From positions 23,746,501 through 23,810,500 of the forward strand of contig CM076141.1 of assembly GCA_038025085.1 (NCBI GenBank): a stretch of 64,000 nucleotides of DNA. The letters are read 5' to 3'. The notes beneath the pieces are model-generated. The model made no database searches. It saw only the letters and a program-made list of their open reading frames with translations, and was not told the DNA's origin. Source of the DNA: Tetragonia tetragonoides. Its lineage: Eukaryota > Streptophyta > Magnoliopsida > Caryophyllales > Aizoaceae. The position numbers and the translations under genes are program-made. The first letter of the stretch is position 1; every line of letters begins with the position of its first letter. Shown piece by piece: positions 50,588-63,406 of the stretch.

Positions 50588-51596
50588 ACGGGTAAATTCA
50601 TTCCAAAGCTTGAGTTGAAACTTGTTTGTACTTGTAAACATCCTAGGTGTAGTTTCACACTTAAATGAATGCAAACAAAGTATTTGGATGCTTTCTCTTG
50701 ATATACAACACAAAAGAACTCAAATCTCTTTCACCCTACTCGTATGAGCTTTTAAAACGTGTAAATACATTTAAAAGCTTGAGTTGAAGCTTGTTTGTAC
50801 TTGTAAACATCCTAGGTGTAGTTTCACACTCAAATGAATGCAAACAAAGTATTTGGATGCTTTCTCTTAACATACAACACAAAAGAACTCAAATCTCTTT
50901 CACCCTAATCGTATGAGCTTTTAAAACCTGTAAGTACATTCAAAAGCTTGAGTTGAAGCTTGTTTGTACTTGCAAACATCCTAGGTGTAGTTTCACACTC
51001 AAATGAATGCAAACAAAGTATTTGGATGCTTTCTCTTACTATACATCACAAAAGAACTCAAATCTCTTTCACCCTACTCGTATGAGCTTTTAAAGCGTGT
51101 AAATACATTCAAAAGCTTGAGTTGAAGCTTGTTTGTACTTGTAAACATCCTAGGTGTAGTTTCACACTCAAATGAATGCAAACAAAGTATTTGGATGCTT
51201 TCTCTTAATATACAACACAAAAGAACTCAAATCTCTTTCACCCTCCTCGTATGAGCTTTTAAAACGCGTAAATGCATTCAAAAGCTTGAGTTGAAGCTTG
51301 TTTGTAACTGTAAACATCGTAGCTGTAGTTTCACACTCAAATGAATGCAAACAAAGTATTTGGATGCTTTCTCTTAATATACAATACAAAAAAACTCAAA
51401 TCTCTTTCACCCTCCTCGTGTTTGCTTTTAAAACGCGTAAATGCATTCAAAAGCTTGAGTTGAAGCTTGTTTGTACTTGTAAACATGGTGTTATTTCACA
51501 CTCAAATGAATGCAAACAAAGTATTTGAATATTTTCTCTTAATATACAACACAAAAGAACCCAATTTCTATCACCCTAGTCGTAAGAGCTGTTAAA
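50588..51596 (+). repeat. HOR block 51: 6-mer A-B-c-c-L-Hd4
   Basis: 1009 bp. Contains the rare head acctgtaagtac (50926) and 'tatacatcac'; both recur near 53115-53235. L has 'catcgtagctg' and 'acaaaaaaac'. Confidence 0.82.
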
Positions 51597-52776
51597 ACGG
51601 GTAAATTCATTCCAAAGCTTGAGTTGAAACTTGTTTGTACTTGTAAACATCCTAGGTGTAGTTTCACACTTAAATGAATGCAAACAAGGTATTTGGATGC
51701 TTTCTCTTGATATACAACACAAAAGAACTCAAATCTCTTTCACCCTACTCGTATGAGCTTTTAAAACGTGTAAATACATTTAAAAGCTTGAGTTGAAGCT
51801 TGTTTGTACTTGTAAACATCCTAGGTGTAGTTTCACACTCAAATGAATGCAAACAAAGTATTTGGATGCTTTCTCTTACTATACAACACAAAAGAACTCA
51901 AATCTCTTTCACCCTACTCGTATGAGCTTTTAAAACGTGGAAATACATTCAAAAGCTTGAGTTGAAGCTTGTTTGTACTTGTAAACATCCTAGGTGTAGT
52001 TCCACACTCAAATGAATGCAAACAAAGTATTTGGATGCTTTCTCTTACTATACAACACAAAAGAACTCAAATCTCTTTCACCCTACTCGTACGAGCTTTT
52101 AAAACGCGTAAATGAATTCAAAAGCATGAGATGAAGCTTGTTTGTAACTGTGAACATCCTAGGTGTAATTTCACACTCAAATGAATGCAAACAAAGTATT
52201 TGGATGCTTTCTCTTAATATACAACACACAAGAACTCAATTTCTATCACCCTAGTCGTAAGAGCTGTTAAAACGCGTAAATTCCTTCAACAGCTTGAGTT
52301 GAAGCTTGTTTGTACTTGTAAACATCCTAGGTGTAGTTTCACACTCAAATGAATGCAAACAAAGTATTTGGATGCTTTCTTTTAATATCCAACACAAAAG
52401 AACTGAATTTCTATCACCCTAGTCGTAAGAGCTGTTAAAACGCGTAAATTCATTCAACAGCTTGAGTTGAAGCTTGTTTGTACTTGTAAACATCCTAGGT
52501 GTTGTTTCACACTCAAATGAATGCAAACAACGTATTCGGATGCTTTCTCTTAATATACAACACAAAAGAACTCAAATCTCTTTCACCCTACTCGTATGAG
52601 CTTTTAAAACGCGTAAATGCATTCAAAAGCTTGAGTTGAAGCTTGTTTGTACTTGTAAACAACCCTGGTGTTATTTAACACTCAAATGAATGCAAACAAA
52701 GTATTTGAATATTTTCTCTTAATATACAACACAAAAGAACCCAATTTCTATCACCCTAGTCGTAAGAGCTGTTAAA
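51597..52776 (+). repeat. HOR block 52: 7-mer A-B-C-D-e1-E'-H
   Basis: 1180 bp. Shortened relative of blocks 21 and 32 lacking F and G; E' keeps 'gtattcgg' but has 'cactcaaatg' rather than 'cactcatatg'. Confidence 0.86.
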
Positions 52777-55700
52777 ACGGGTAAATTCATTCAAAAGCTT
52801 GAGTTGAAACTTGTTTGTACTTGTAAACATACTAGCTGTTGTTTCACACTCAAATGAATGCAAACAACGTATTTGGATGCTTTCTCTTAATATACAACAC
52901 AAAAGAACTCAAATCTCTTTCACCCTCCTCGTATGAGCTTTTAAAACGCGTAAATGTATTCAAAAGCATGAGTTTAAGCTTGTTTGTAACTGCAAACATC
53001 CTAGGTGTAGTTTCACACTCAATTGAATGCAAACAAAGTATTTGGATGCTTTCTCTTAACATACAACACAAAAGAACTCAAATCTCTTTCACCCTAATCG
53101 TATGAGCTTTTAAAACCTGTAAGTACATTCAAAAGCTTGAGTTGAAGCTTGTTTGTACTTGCAAACATCCTAGGTGTAGTTTCACACTCAAATGAATGCA
53201 AACAAAGTATTTGGATGCTTTCTCTTACTATACATCACAAAAGAACTCAAATCTCTTTCACCCTACTCGTATGAGCTTTTAAAGCGTGTAAATACATTCA
53301 AAAGCTTGAGTTGAAGCTTGTTTGTACTTGTAAACATCCTAGGTGTAGTTTCACACTCAAATGAATGCAAACAAAGTATTTGGATGCTTTCTCTTACTAT
53401 ACAACACAAAAGAACTCAAATCTCTTTCACCCTACTCGTATGAGCTTTTAAAACGCGTAAATGCATTCAAAAGCTTGAGTTGAAGCTTGTTTGTAATTGT
53501 AAACATCCTAGGTGTAGTTTCACACTCAAATGAATGCAAACAAAGTATTTGGATGCTTTCTCTTAATATACAACACAAAAGAACTCAAATCTCTTTCACC
53601 CTCCTCGTATGAGCTTTTAAAACGCGTAAATGCATTCAAAAGCTTGAGTTGAAGCTTGTTTGTAACTGTAAACATCCTAGGTGTAGTTTCACACACAAAT
53701 GAATGCAAATAAAGTATTTGGATGCTTTCTCTTAATATACAACACAAAAGAACTCAAATCTCTTTCACCCTACTCGTATGAGCTTTTAAAACGTGTAAAT
53801 ACATTTAAAAGCTTGAGTTGAAGCTTGTTTGTACTTGTAAACATCCTAGGTGTAGTTTCACACTCATATGAATGCAAACAAAGTATTTGGATGCTTTCTC
53901 TTACTATACAACACAAAAGAACTCAAATCTCTTTCACCCTACTCGTATGAGCTTTTAAAACGTGTAAATACATTCAAAAGCTTGAGTTGAAGCTTGTTTG
54001 TACTTGTAAACATCCTAGGTGTAGTTTCACACTCAAATGAATGCAAACAAAGTATTTGGATGCTTTCTCTTACTATACAACACAAAAGAACTCAAATCTC
54101 TTTCACCCTACTCGTATCAGCTTTTAAAACGCGTAAATGCATTCAAAAGCTTGAGTTGAAGCTTGTTGGTAATTTAACACATTCTTGGTGTAGTTTCATA
54201 CTCAAAAGAATGCAAACAAAGTATTTGGATGCTTTCTCTTAATATACAACACAAAAGAACTCAATTTCTATCACCCTAGTCGTAAGAGCTGTTAAAACGC
54301 GTAAATTCCTTCAACAGCTTGAGTTGAAGCTTGTTTGTAGTTGTAAACATCCTAGGTGTAGTTTCACACTCAAATGAATGCAAACAAAGTATTTGGATGC
54401 TTTCTCTTAATATACAACAGAAAAGAACTCAATTTCTATCACCCTAGTCGTAAGAGCTGTTAAAACGCGTAAATTCATTCAACAGCTTGAGTTGAAGCTT
54501 GTTTGTACTTGTAAACATCCTAGGTGTAGTTTCACACTCAAATGAATGCAAACAAAGTATTTGGACGCTTTCTCTTAAGATACAACACAAAAGTACTCAA
54601 ATCTCTTTCACCCTCCTCGTATGAGCTTTTAAAACGCGTAAATGCATTCAAAAGCTTGAGTTGAAGCTTGTTTGTAACTGTAAACATCCTAGGTGTAGTT
54701 TCACACTCAAATGAATGCAAACAAAGTATTTGGATGCTTTCTCTTAATATACAACACAAAAGAACTCAAATCTCTTTCACCCTAATCGTATGAGCTTTTA
54801 AAACGTGTAAATACATTCAAAAGCTTGAGTTGAAGCTTGTTTGTACTTGTAAACATCCTAGGTGTAGTTTGACACTCAAATGAATGCAAACAAAGTATTT
54901 GGATGCTTTCTCTTACTATACAACACAAAGGAACTCAAATCTCTTTCACCCTACTCGTATGAGCTTTTAAAACGCGTAAATGCATTCAAAAGCTTGAGTT
55001 GAAGCTTGTTTGTAACTGTAAACATCCTAGGTGTAGTTTCACACTCAAATGAATGCTAACAAAGTATTTGGATGCTTTCTCTTAATATACAACACAAAAG
55101 AACTCAATTTCTATCACCCTAGCCGTAAGAGCTGTTAAAACGCGTAAATTCATTCAACAGCTTGAGTTGAAGCTTGTTTGTACTTGTAAACATCCTAGGT
55201 GTAGTTTCACACTCAAATGAATACAAACAAAGTATTTGGATGCTTTCTCTTAATTTACAACACAAAAGAACTCAAATCTCTTTCACCCTACTCGTATGAG
55301 CTTTTAAAACGCGTAAATGCATTCAAACGCTTGAGTTGAAGCTTGTTTGTAACTGTACACATCCTAGGTGTAGTTTCACACTCAAATGAATGCAAACAAA
55401 GTATTTGGATGCTTTCTCTTAATATTCAACACAAAAGAACTCAAATCTCTTTCACCATACTCGTATGAGCTTTTAAAACGCGTAAATGCATTCAAAAGCT
55501 TGAGTTGAAGCTTGTTTGTAACTGTAAACATCCTAGGTGTAGTTTCACACTCAAATGAATGCAAAAAAAGTATTTGGATGCTTTCTTTTAATATACAACA
55601 CACAAGAACTCAATTTCTATCACCCTAGTCGTAAGAGCTGTTAAAACGCGTAAATTCCTTCAACAGCTTGAGTTGAAGCTTGTTTGTACTTGTAAACATC

Positions 55701-56150
55701 CTAGGTGTAGTTTCACACTCAAATGAATGCAAACAAAGTATTTGGATGCTTTCTTTTAATATCCAACACAAAAGAACTGAATTTCTATCACCCTAGTCGT
55801 AAGAGCTGTTAAAACGCGTAAATTCATTCAACAGCTTGAGCTGAAGCTTGTTTGTACTTGTAAACATCCTAGGTGTAGTTTCACACTCAAATGAATGCAA
55901 ACAAAGTATTTGGATGCTTTCTCTTAATATACAACACAAAAGAACTCAAATCTCTTTCACCCTCCTCGTATTTGCTTTTAAAACGCGTAAATGCATTCAA
56001 AAGCTTGAGTTGAAGCTTGTTTGTACTTGTAAACAACCCTGGTGTTATTTCACACTCAAATGAATGCAAACAAAGTATTTGAATATTTTCTCTTAATATA
56101 CAACACAAAAGAACCCAATTTCTATCACCCTAGTCGTAAGAGCTGTTAAA
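52777..56150 (+). repeat. HOR block 53: disordered stretch of 20 monomers
   Basis: 3374 bp. Begins with an A/E hybrid (catactagctgttg), then I-like, acctg-head, gcgtg-head, several generic gcattc-head monomers, B, C, F, two e1/E-like monomers and more generic ones, ending with a G/H pair. No block order repeats within it. Private substitutions are frequent (e.g. 'cacacacaaatg' near 53690, 'tgcaaaaaaag' near 55560, 'gtacacatcc' near 55354). Confidence 0.8.
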
Positions 56151-56825
56151 ACGGGTAAATTCATTCAAAAGCTTGAGTTGAAACTTGTTTGTACTTGTAA
56201 ACATCCTAGGTGTAGTTTCACACTCAAATGAATGCAAACAAAGTATTTGGACGCTTTCTCTTAATATACAACACAAAAGAACTCAAATCTCTTTCACCCT
56301 CCTCGTATGAGCTTTTAAAACGCGTAAATGTATTCAAAAGCTTGAGTTTAAGCTTGTTTGTAACTGCAAACATCCTAGGTGTAGTTTCACACTCAAATGA
56401 ATGCAAACAAAGTATTTGGATGCCTTCTCTCAATATACAACACAAAAGAACTCAAATCTCTTTCACCCTAATCGTATGAGCTTTTAAAACGTGTAAATAC
56501 ATTCAAAAGCTTGAGTTGAAGCTTGTTTGTACTTGTAAACATCCTAGGTGTAGTTTCACACTCAAATGAATGCAAACAAAGTATTTGGACGCTTTCTCTT
56601 AATATACAACACAAAAGAACTCAAATCTCTTTCACCCTCCTCGTATTTGCTTTTAAAACGCGTAAATGCATTCAAAAGCTTGAGTTGAAGCTTGTTTGTA
56701 CTTGTAAACAACCCTGGTGTTATTTCACACTCAAATGAATGCAAACAAAGTATTTGAATATTTTCTCTTAATATACAACAGAAAAGAACCCAATTTCTAT
56801 CACCCTAGTCGTAAGAGCTGTTAAA
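56151..56825 (+). repeat. HOR block 54: 4-mer A2'-I-J-H
   Basis: 675 bp. A2' has 'agaactc'. First of a tandem pair with the next 4-mer. Confidence 0.9.
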
Positions 56826-59800
56826 ACGGGTAAATTCATTCAAAAGCTTGAGTTGAAACTTGTTTGTACTTGTAAACATCCTAGGTGTAGTTTCACACTC
56901 AAATGAATGCAAACAAAGTATTTGGACGCTTTCTCTTAATATACAACACAAAAGAACTCAAATCTCTTTCACCCTCCTCGTATGAGCTTTTAAAACGCGT
57001 AAATGTATTCAAAAGCTTGAGTTTAAGCTTGTTTGTAACTGCAAACATCCTAGGTGTAGTTTCACACTCAAATGAATGCAAACAAAGTATTTGGATGCTT
57101 TCTCTCAATATACAACACAAAAGAACTCAAATCTCTTTCACCCTAATCGTATGAGCTTTTAAAACGTGTAAATACATTCAAAAGCTTGAGTTGAAGCTTG
57201 TTTGTACTTGTAAACATCCTAGGTGTAGTTTCACACTCAAATGAATGCAAACAAAGTATTTGGACGCTTTCTCTTAATATACAACACAAAAGAACTCAAA
57301 TCTCTTTCACCCTCCTCGTATTTGCTTTTAAAACGCGTAAATGCATTCAAAAGCTTGAGTTGAAGCTTGTTTGTACTTGTAAACAACCCTGGTGTTATTT
57401 CACACTCAAATGAATGCAAACAAAGTATTTGAATATTTTCTCTTAATATACAACACAAAAGAACCCAATTTCTATCACCCTAATCGTATGAGCTTTTAAA
57501 ACATGTAAATACATTCAAAAGCTTGAGTTGAAGCTTGTTTGTACTTGTAAACATCCTAGGTGTAGTTTCACACTCAAATGAATGCAAACAAAGTATTTGG
57601 ATGCTTTCTCTTGATATACAACACAAAAGAACTCAAATCTCTTTCACCCTACTCGTATGAGCTTTTAAAACGTGTAAATACATTTAAAAGCTTGAGTTGA
57701 AGCTTGTTTGTACTTGTAAACATCCTAGGTGTAGTTTCACACTCAAATGAATGCAAACAAAGTATTTGGATGCTTTCTCTTACTATACAACACAAAAGAA
57801 CTCAAATCTCTTTCACCCTACTCGTACGAGCTTTTAAAACGCGTAAATGAATTCAAAAGCATGAGATGAAGCTTGTTTGTAACTGTAAACATCCTAGGTG
57901 TAGTTTCACACTGAAATGAATGCAAACAAAGTATTTGGATGCTTTCTCTTAATATACAACACAAAAGAACTCAATTTCTATCACCCTAGTCGTAAGAGCT
58001 GTTAAAACGCGTAAATTCATTCAACAGCTTGAGTTGAAGCTTGTTTGTACTTGTAAACATCCTAGCTGTTGTTTCACACTCAAATGAATGCAAACAACGT
58101 ATTTGGATGCTTTCTCTTAATATAAAACACAAAAGAACTCAAATCTCTTTCACCCTACTCGTATGAGCTTTTAAAACGCGTAAATGCATTCAAAAGCTTG
58201 AGTTGAAGCTTGTTTGTACTTGTAAACAACCCTGGTGTTATTTCACACTCAAATGAATGCAAACAAAGTATTTGAATATTTTCTCTTAATATACAACACA
58301 AAAGAACCCAATTTCTATCACCCTAATCGTATGAGCTTTTAAAACATGTAAATACATTCAAAAGCTTGAGTTGAAGCTTGTTTGTACTTGTAAACATCCT
58401 AGGTGTAGTTTCACACTCAAATGAATGCAAACAAAGTATTTGGACGCTTTCTCTTAATATACAACACAAAAGAACTCAAATCTCTTTCACCCTCCTCGTA
58501 TTTGCTTTTAAAACGCGTAAATGCATTCAAAAGCTTGAGTTGAAGCTTGTTTGTACTTGTAAACAACCCTGGTGTTATTTCACACTCAAATGAATGCAAA
58601 CAAAGTATTTGAATATTTTCTCTTAATATACAACACAAAAGAACCCAATTTCTATCACCCTAATCGTATGAGCTTTTAAAACATGTAAATACATTCAAAA
58701 GCTTGAGTTGAAGCTTGTTTGTACTTGTAAACATCCTAGGTGTAGTTTCACACTCAAATGAATGCAAACAAAGTATTTGGATGCTTTCTCTTGATATACA
58801 ACACAAAAGAACTCAAATCTCTTTCACCCTACTCGTATGAGCTTTTAAAACGTGTAAATACATTCAAAAGCTTGAGTTGAAACTTGTTTGTACTTGTAAA
58901 CATCCTAGGTGTAGTTTCACACTCAAATGAATGCAAACAAAGTATTTGGACGCTTTCTCTTAATATACAACACAAAAGAAGTCAAATCTCTTTCACCCTC
59001 CTCGTATGAGCTTTTAAAACGCGTAAATGTATTCAAAAGCTTGAGTTTAAGCTTGTTTGTAACTGCAAACATCCTAGGTGTAGTTTCACACTCAAATGAA
59101 TGCAAACAAAGTATTTGGATGCTTTCTCTCAATATACAACACAAAAGAACTCAAATCTCTTTCACCCTAATCGTATGAGCTTTTAAAACATGTAAATACA
59201 TTCAAAAGCTTGAGTTGAAGCTTGTTTGTACTTGTAAACATCCTAGGTGTAGTTTCACACTCAAATGAATGCAAACAAAGTATTTGGATGCTTTCTCTTG
59301 ATATACAACACAAAAGAACTCAAATCTCTTTCACCCTACTCGTATGAGCTTTTAAAACGTGTAAATACATTTAAAAGCTTGAGTTGAAGCTTGTTTGTAC
59401 TTGTAAACATCCTAGGTGTAGTTTCACACTCAAATGAATGCAAACAAAGTATTTGGATGCTTTCTCTTACTATACAACACAAAAGAACTCAAATCTCTTT
59501 CACCCTACTCGTACGAGCTTTTAAAACGCGTAAATGAATTCAAAAGCATGAGATGAAGCTTGTTTGTAACTGTAAACATCCTAGGTGTAGTTTCACACTC
59601 AAATGAATGCAAACAAAGTATTTGGATGCTTTCTCTTAATATACAACACAAAAGAACTCAATTTCTATCACCCTAGTCGTAAGAGCTGTTAAAACGCGTA
59701 AATTCATTCAACAGCTTGAGTTGAAGCTTGTTTGTACTTGTAAACATCCTAGCTGTTGTTTCACACTCAAATGAATGCAAACAACGTATTTGGATGCTTT

Positions 59801-60368
59801 CTCTTAATATACAACACAAAAGAACTCAAATCTCTTTCACCCTACTCGTATGAGCTTTTAAAACGCGTAAATGCATTCAAAAGCTTGAGTTGAAGCTTGT
59901 TTGTAATTTAACACATTCTTGGTGTAGTTTCATACTCAAAAGAATGCAAACAAAGTACTTGGATGCTTTCTCTTAATATACAACACAAAAGAACTCAAAT
60001 CTCTTTCACCCTACTCGTATGAGCTTTTAAAACGCGTAAATGAATTCAAAAGCATGAGTTGAAGCTTGTTTGTAACTGTAAACATCCTAGGTGTAGTTTC
60101 ACACTCAAATGAATGCAAACAAAGTATTTGGATGCTTTCTCTTAATATACAACACAAAAGAACTCAAATCTCTTTCACCCTCCTCGTATTTGCTTTTAAA
60201 ACGCGTAAATGCATTCAAAAGCTTGAGTTGAAGCTTGTTTGTACTTGTAAACAACCCTGGTGTTATTTCACACTCAAATGAATGCAAACAAAGTATTTGA
60301 ATATTTTCTCTTAATATACAACACAAAAGAACCCAATTTCTATCACCCTAGTCGTAAGAGCTGTTAAA
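56826..60368 (+). repeat. HOR block 55: composite 21-mer with H/I hybrids
   Basis: 3543 bp: A2', I, J, H/I, b0, B/C, D, E, H/I, J, H/I, b0, (b0 head/A2 body), I, b0, B/C, D, E, F, G, H. The three H/I monomers start as H (ccctgg, tttgaatatt) and end ctaatcgtatgag, so the usual H-to-A joint is lost and the next head is acatgtaaat (57501, 58344, 58681; also 59188). Confidence 0.84.
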
Positions 60369-61718
60369 ACGGGTAAATTCATTCAAAAGCTTGAGTTGAA
60401 ACTTGTTTGTACTTGTAAACATCCTAGGTGTAGTTTCACACTCAAATGAATGCAAACAAAGTATTTGGACGCTTTCTCTTAATATACAACACAAAAGAAG
60501 TCAAATCTCTTTCACCCTCCTCGTATGAGCTTTTAAAACGCGTAAATGTATTCAAAAGCTTGAGTTTAAGCTTGTTTGTAACTGCAAACATCCTAGGTGT
60601 AGTTTCACACTCAAATGAATGCAAACAAAGTATTTGGATGCTTTCTCTCAATATACAACACAAAAGAACTCAAATCTCTTTCACCCTAATCGTATGAGCT
60701 TTTAAAACGTGTAAATACATTCAAAAGCTTGAGTTGAAGCTTGTTTGTACTTGTAAACATCCTAGGTGTAGTTTCACACTCAAATGAATGCAAACAAAGT
60801 ATTTGGATGCTTTCTCTTGATATACAACACAAAAGAACTCAAATCTCTTTCACCCTACTCGTATGAGCTTTTAAAACGTGTAAATACATTTAAAAGCTTG
60901 AGTTGAAGCTTGTTTGTACTTGTAAACATCCTAGGTGTAGTTTCACACTCAAATGAATGCAAACAAAGTATTTGGATGCTTTCTCTTACTATACAACACA
61001 AAAGAACTCAAATCTCTTTCACCCTACTCGTACGAGCTTTTAAAACGCGTAAATGAATTCAAAAGCATGAGATGAAGCTTGTTTGTAACTGTAAACATCC
61101 TAGGTGTAGTTTCACACTCAAATGAATGCAAACAAAGTATTTGGATGCTTTCTCTTAATATACAACACAAAAGAACTCAATTTCTATCACCCTAGTCGTA
61201 AGAGCTGTTAAAACGCGTAAATTCATTCAACAGCTTGAGTTGAAGCTTGTTTGTACTTGTAAACATCCTAGCTGTTGTTTCACACTCAAATGAATGCAAA
61301 CAACGTATTTGGATGCTTTCTCTTAATATACAACACAAAAGAACTCAAATCTCTTTCACCCTACTCGTATGAGCTTTTAAAACGCGTAAATGCATTCAAA
61401 AGCTTGAGTTGAAGCTTGTTTGTAATTGTAAACATCCTAGGTGTAGTTTCACACTCAAATGAATGCAAACAAAGTATTTGGATGCTTTCTCTTAATATAC
61501 AACACAAAAGAACTCAAATCTCTTTCACCCTCCTCGTATTTGCTTTTAAAACGCGTAAATGCATTCAAAAGCTTGAGTTGAAGCTTGTTTGTACTTGTAA
61601 ACAACCCTGGTGTTATTTCACACTCAAATGAATGCAAACAAAGTATTTGAATATTTTCTCTTAATATACAACACAAAAGAACCCAATTTCTATCACCCTA
61701 GTCGTAAGAGCTTTTAAA
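60369..61718 (+). repeat. HOR block 56: 8-mer A2-I-b0-(B/C)-D-E-(F/G)-H
   Basis: 1350 bp, the same length as the 8-mer at the window start but with a different composition. The F/G monomer has 'gtaattgtaaac' near 61422, mixing the F 'taatt' and the usual 'tgtaaac'. Confidence 0.88.
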
Positions 61719-63406
61719 ACGGGTAAATTCATTCAAAAGCTTGAGTTGAAACTTGTTTGTACTTGTAAACATCCTAGGTGTAGTTTCACACTCAAATGAA
61801 TGCAAACAAAGTATTTGGACGCTTTCTCTTAATATACAACACAAAAGAAGTCAAATCTCTTTCACCCTCCTCGTATGAGCTTTTAAAACGCGTAAATGTA
61901 TTCAAAAGCTTGAGTTTAAGCTTGTTTGTAACTGCAAACATCCTAGGTGTAGTTTCACACTCAAATGAATGCAAACAAAGTATTTGGATGCTTTCTCTCA
62001 ATATACAACACAAAAGAACTCAAATCTCTTTCACCCTAATCGTATGAGCTTTTAAAACGTGTAAATACATTCAAAAGCTTGAGTTGAAGCTTGTTTGTAC
62101 TTGTAAACATCCTAGGTGTAGTTTCACACTCAAATGAATGCAAACAAAGTATTTGGATGCTTTCTCTTGATATACAACACAAAAGAACTCAAATCTCTTT
62201 CACCCTACTCGTATGAGCTTTTAAAACGTGTAAATACATTTAAAAGCTTGAGTTGAAGCTTGTTTGTACTTGTAAACATCCTAGGTGTAGTTTCACACTC
62301 AAATGAATGCAAACAAAGTATTTGGATGCTTTCTCTTACTATACAACACAAAAGAACTCAAATCTCTTTCACCCTACTTGTATGAGCTTTTAAAACGTGT
62401 AAATACATTCAAAAGCTTGAGTTGAAGCTTGTTTATACTTGTAAACATCCTAGGTGTAGTTTCACACTCAAATGAATGCAAACAAAGTATTTGGATGCTT
62501 TCTCTTACTATACAACACAAAAGAACTCAAATCTCTTTCACCCTACTCGTACGAGCTTTTAAAACGCGTAAATGAATTCAAAAGCATGAGATGAAGCTTG
62601 TTTGTAACTGTAAACATCCTAGGTGTAGTTTCACACTCAAATGAATGCAAACAAAGTATTTGGATGCTTTCTCTTATTATACAACACAAAAGAACTCAAT
62701 TTCTATCACCCTAGTCGTAAGAGGTGTTAAAACGCGTAAATTCATTCAACAGCTTGAGTTGAAGCTTGTTTGTACTTGTAAACATCCTAGCTGTTGTTTC
62801 ACACTCAAATGAATGCAAACAACGTATTTGGATGCTTTCTCTTAATATACAACACAAAAGAACTCAAATCTCTTTCACCCTACTCGTATGAGCTTTTAAA
62901 ACGCGTAAATGCATTCAAAAGCTTGAGTTGAAGCTTGTTTGTAATTTAACACATTCTTGGTGTAGTTTCATACTCAAAAGAATGCAAACAAAGTATTTGG
63001 ATGCTTTCTCTTAATATACAACACAAAAGAACTCAAATCTCTTTCACCCTACTCGTATGAGCTGTTAAAACGCGTAAATGAATTCAAAAGCATGAGTTGA
63101 AGCTTGTTTGTAACTGTAAACATCCTAGGTGTAGTTTCACACTCAAATGAATGCAAACAAAGTATTTGGATGCTTTCTCTTAATATACAACACAAAAGAA
63201 CTCATATCTCTTTCACCCTCCTCGTATTTGCTTTTAAAACGCGTAAATGCATTCAAAAGCTTGAGTTGAAGCTTGTTTGTACTTGTAAACAACCCTGGTG
63301 TTAATTCACACTCAAATGAATGCAAACAAAGTATTTGAATATTTTCTCTTAATATACAACACAAAAGAACCCAATTTCTATCACCCTAGTCGTAAGAGCT
63401 GTTAAA
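61719..63406 (+). repeat. HOR block 57: complete 10-mer A2-I-b0-B-C-D-E-F-G-H
   Basis: 1688 bp. Monomer starts: 61719 A2, 61888 I, 62057 b0, 62226 B, 62395 C, 62564 D, 62732 E, 62901 F, 63070 G, 63239 H. It contains every main type once in the order from which the other blocks can be derived by deletion, so I use it as the reference HOR. Whether it is ancestral or a re-assembled product is inference. Confidence 0.88.
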
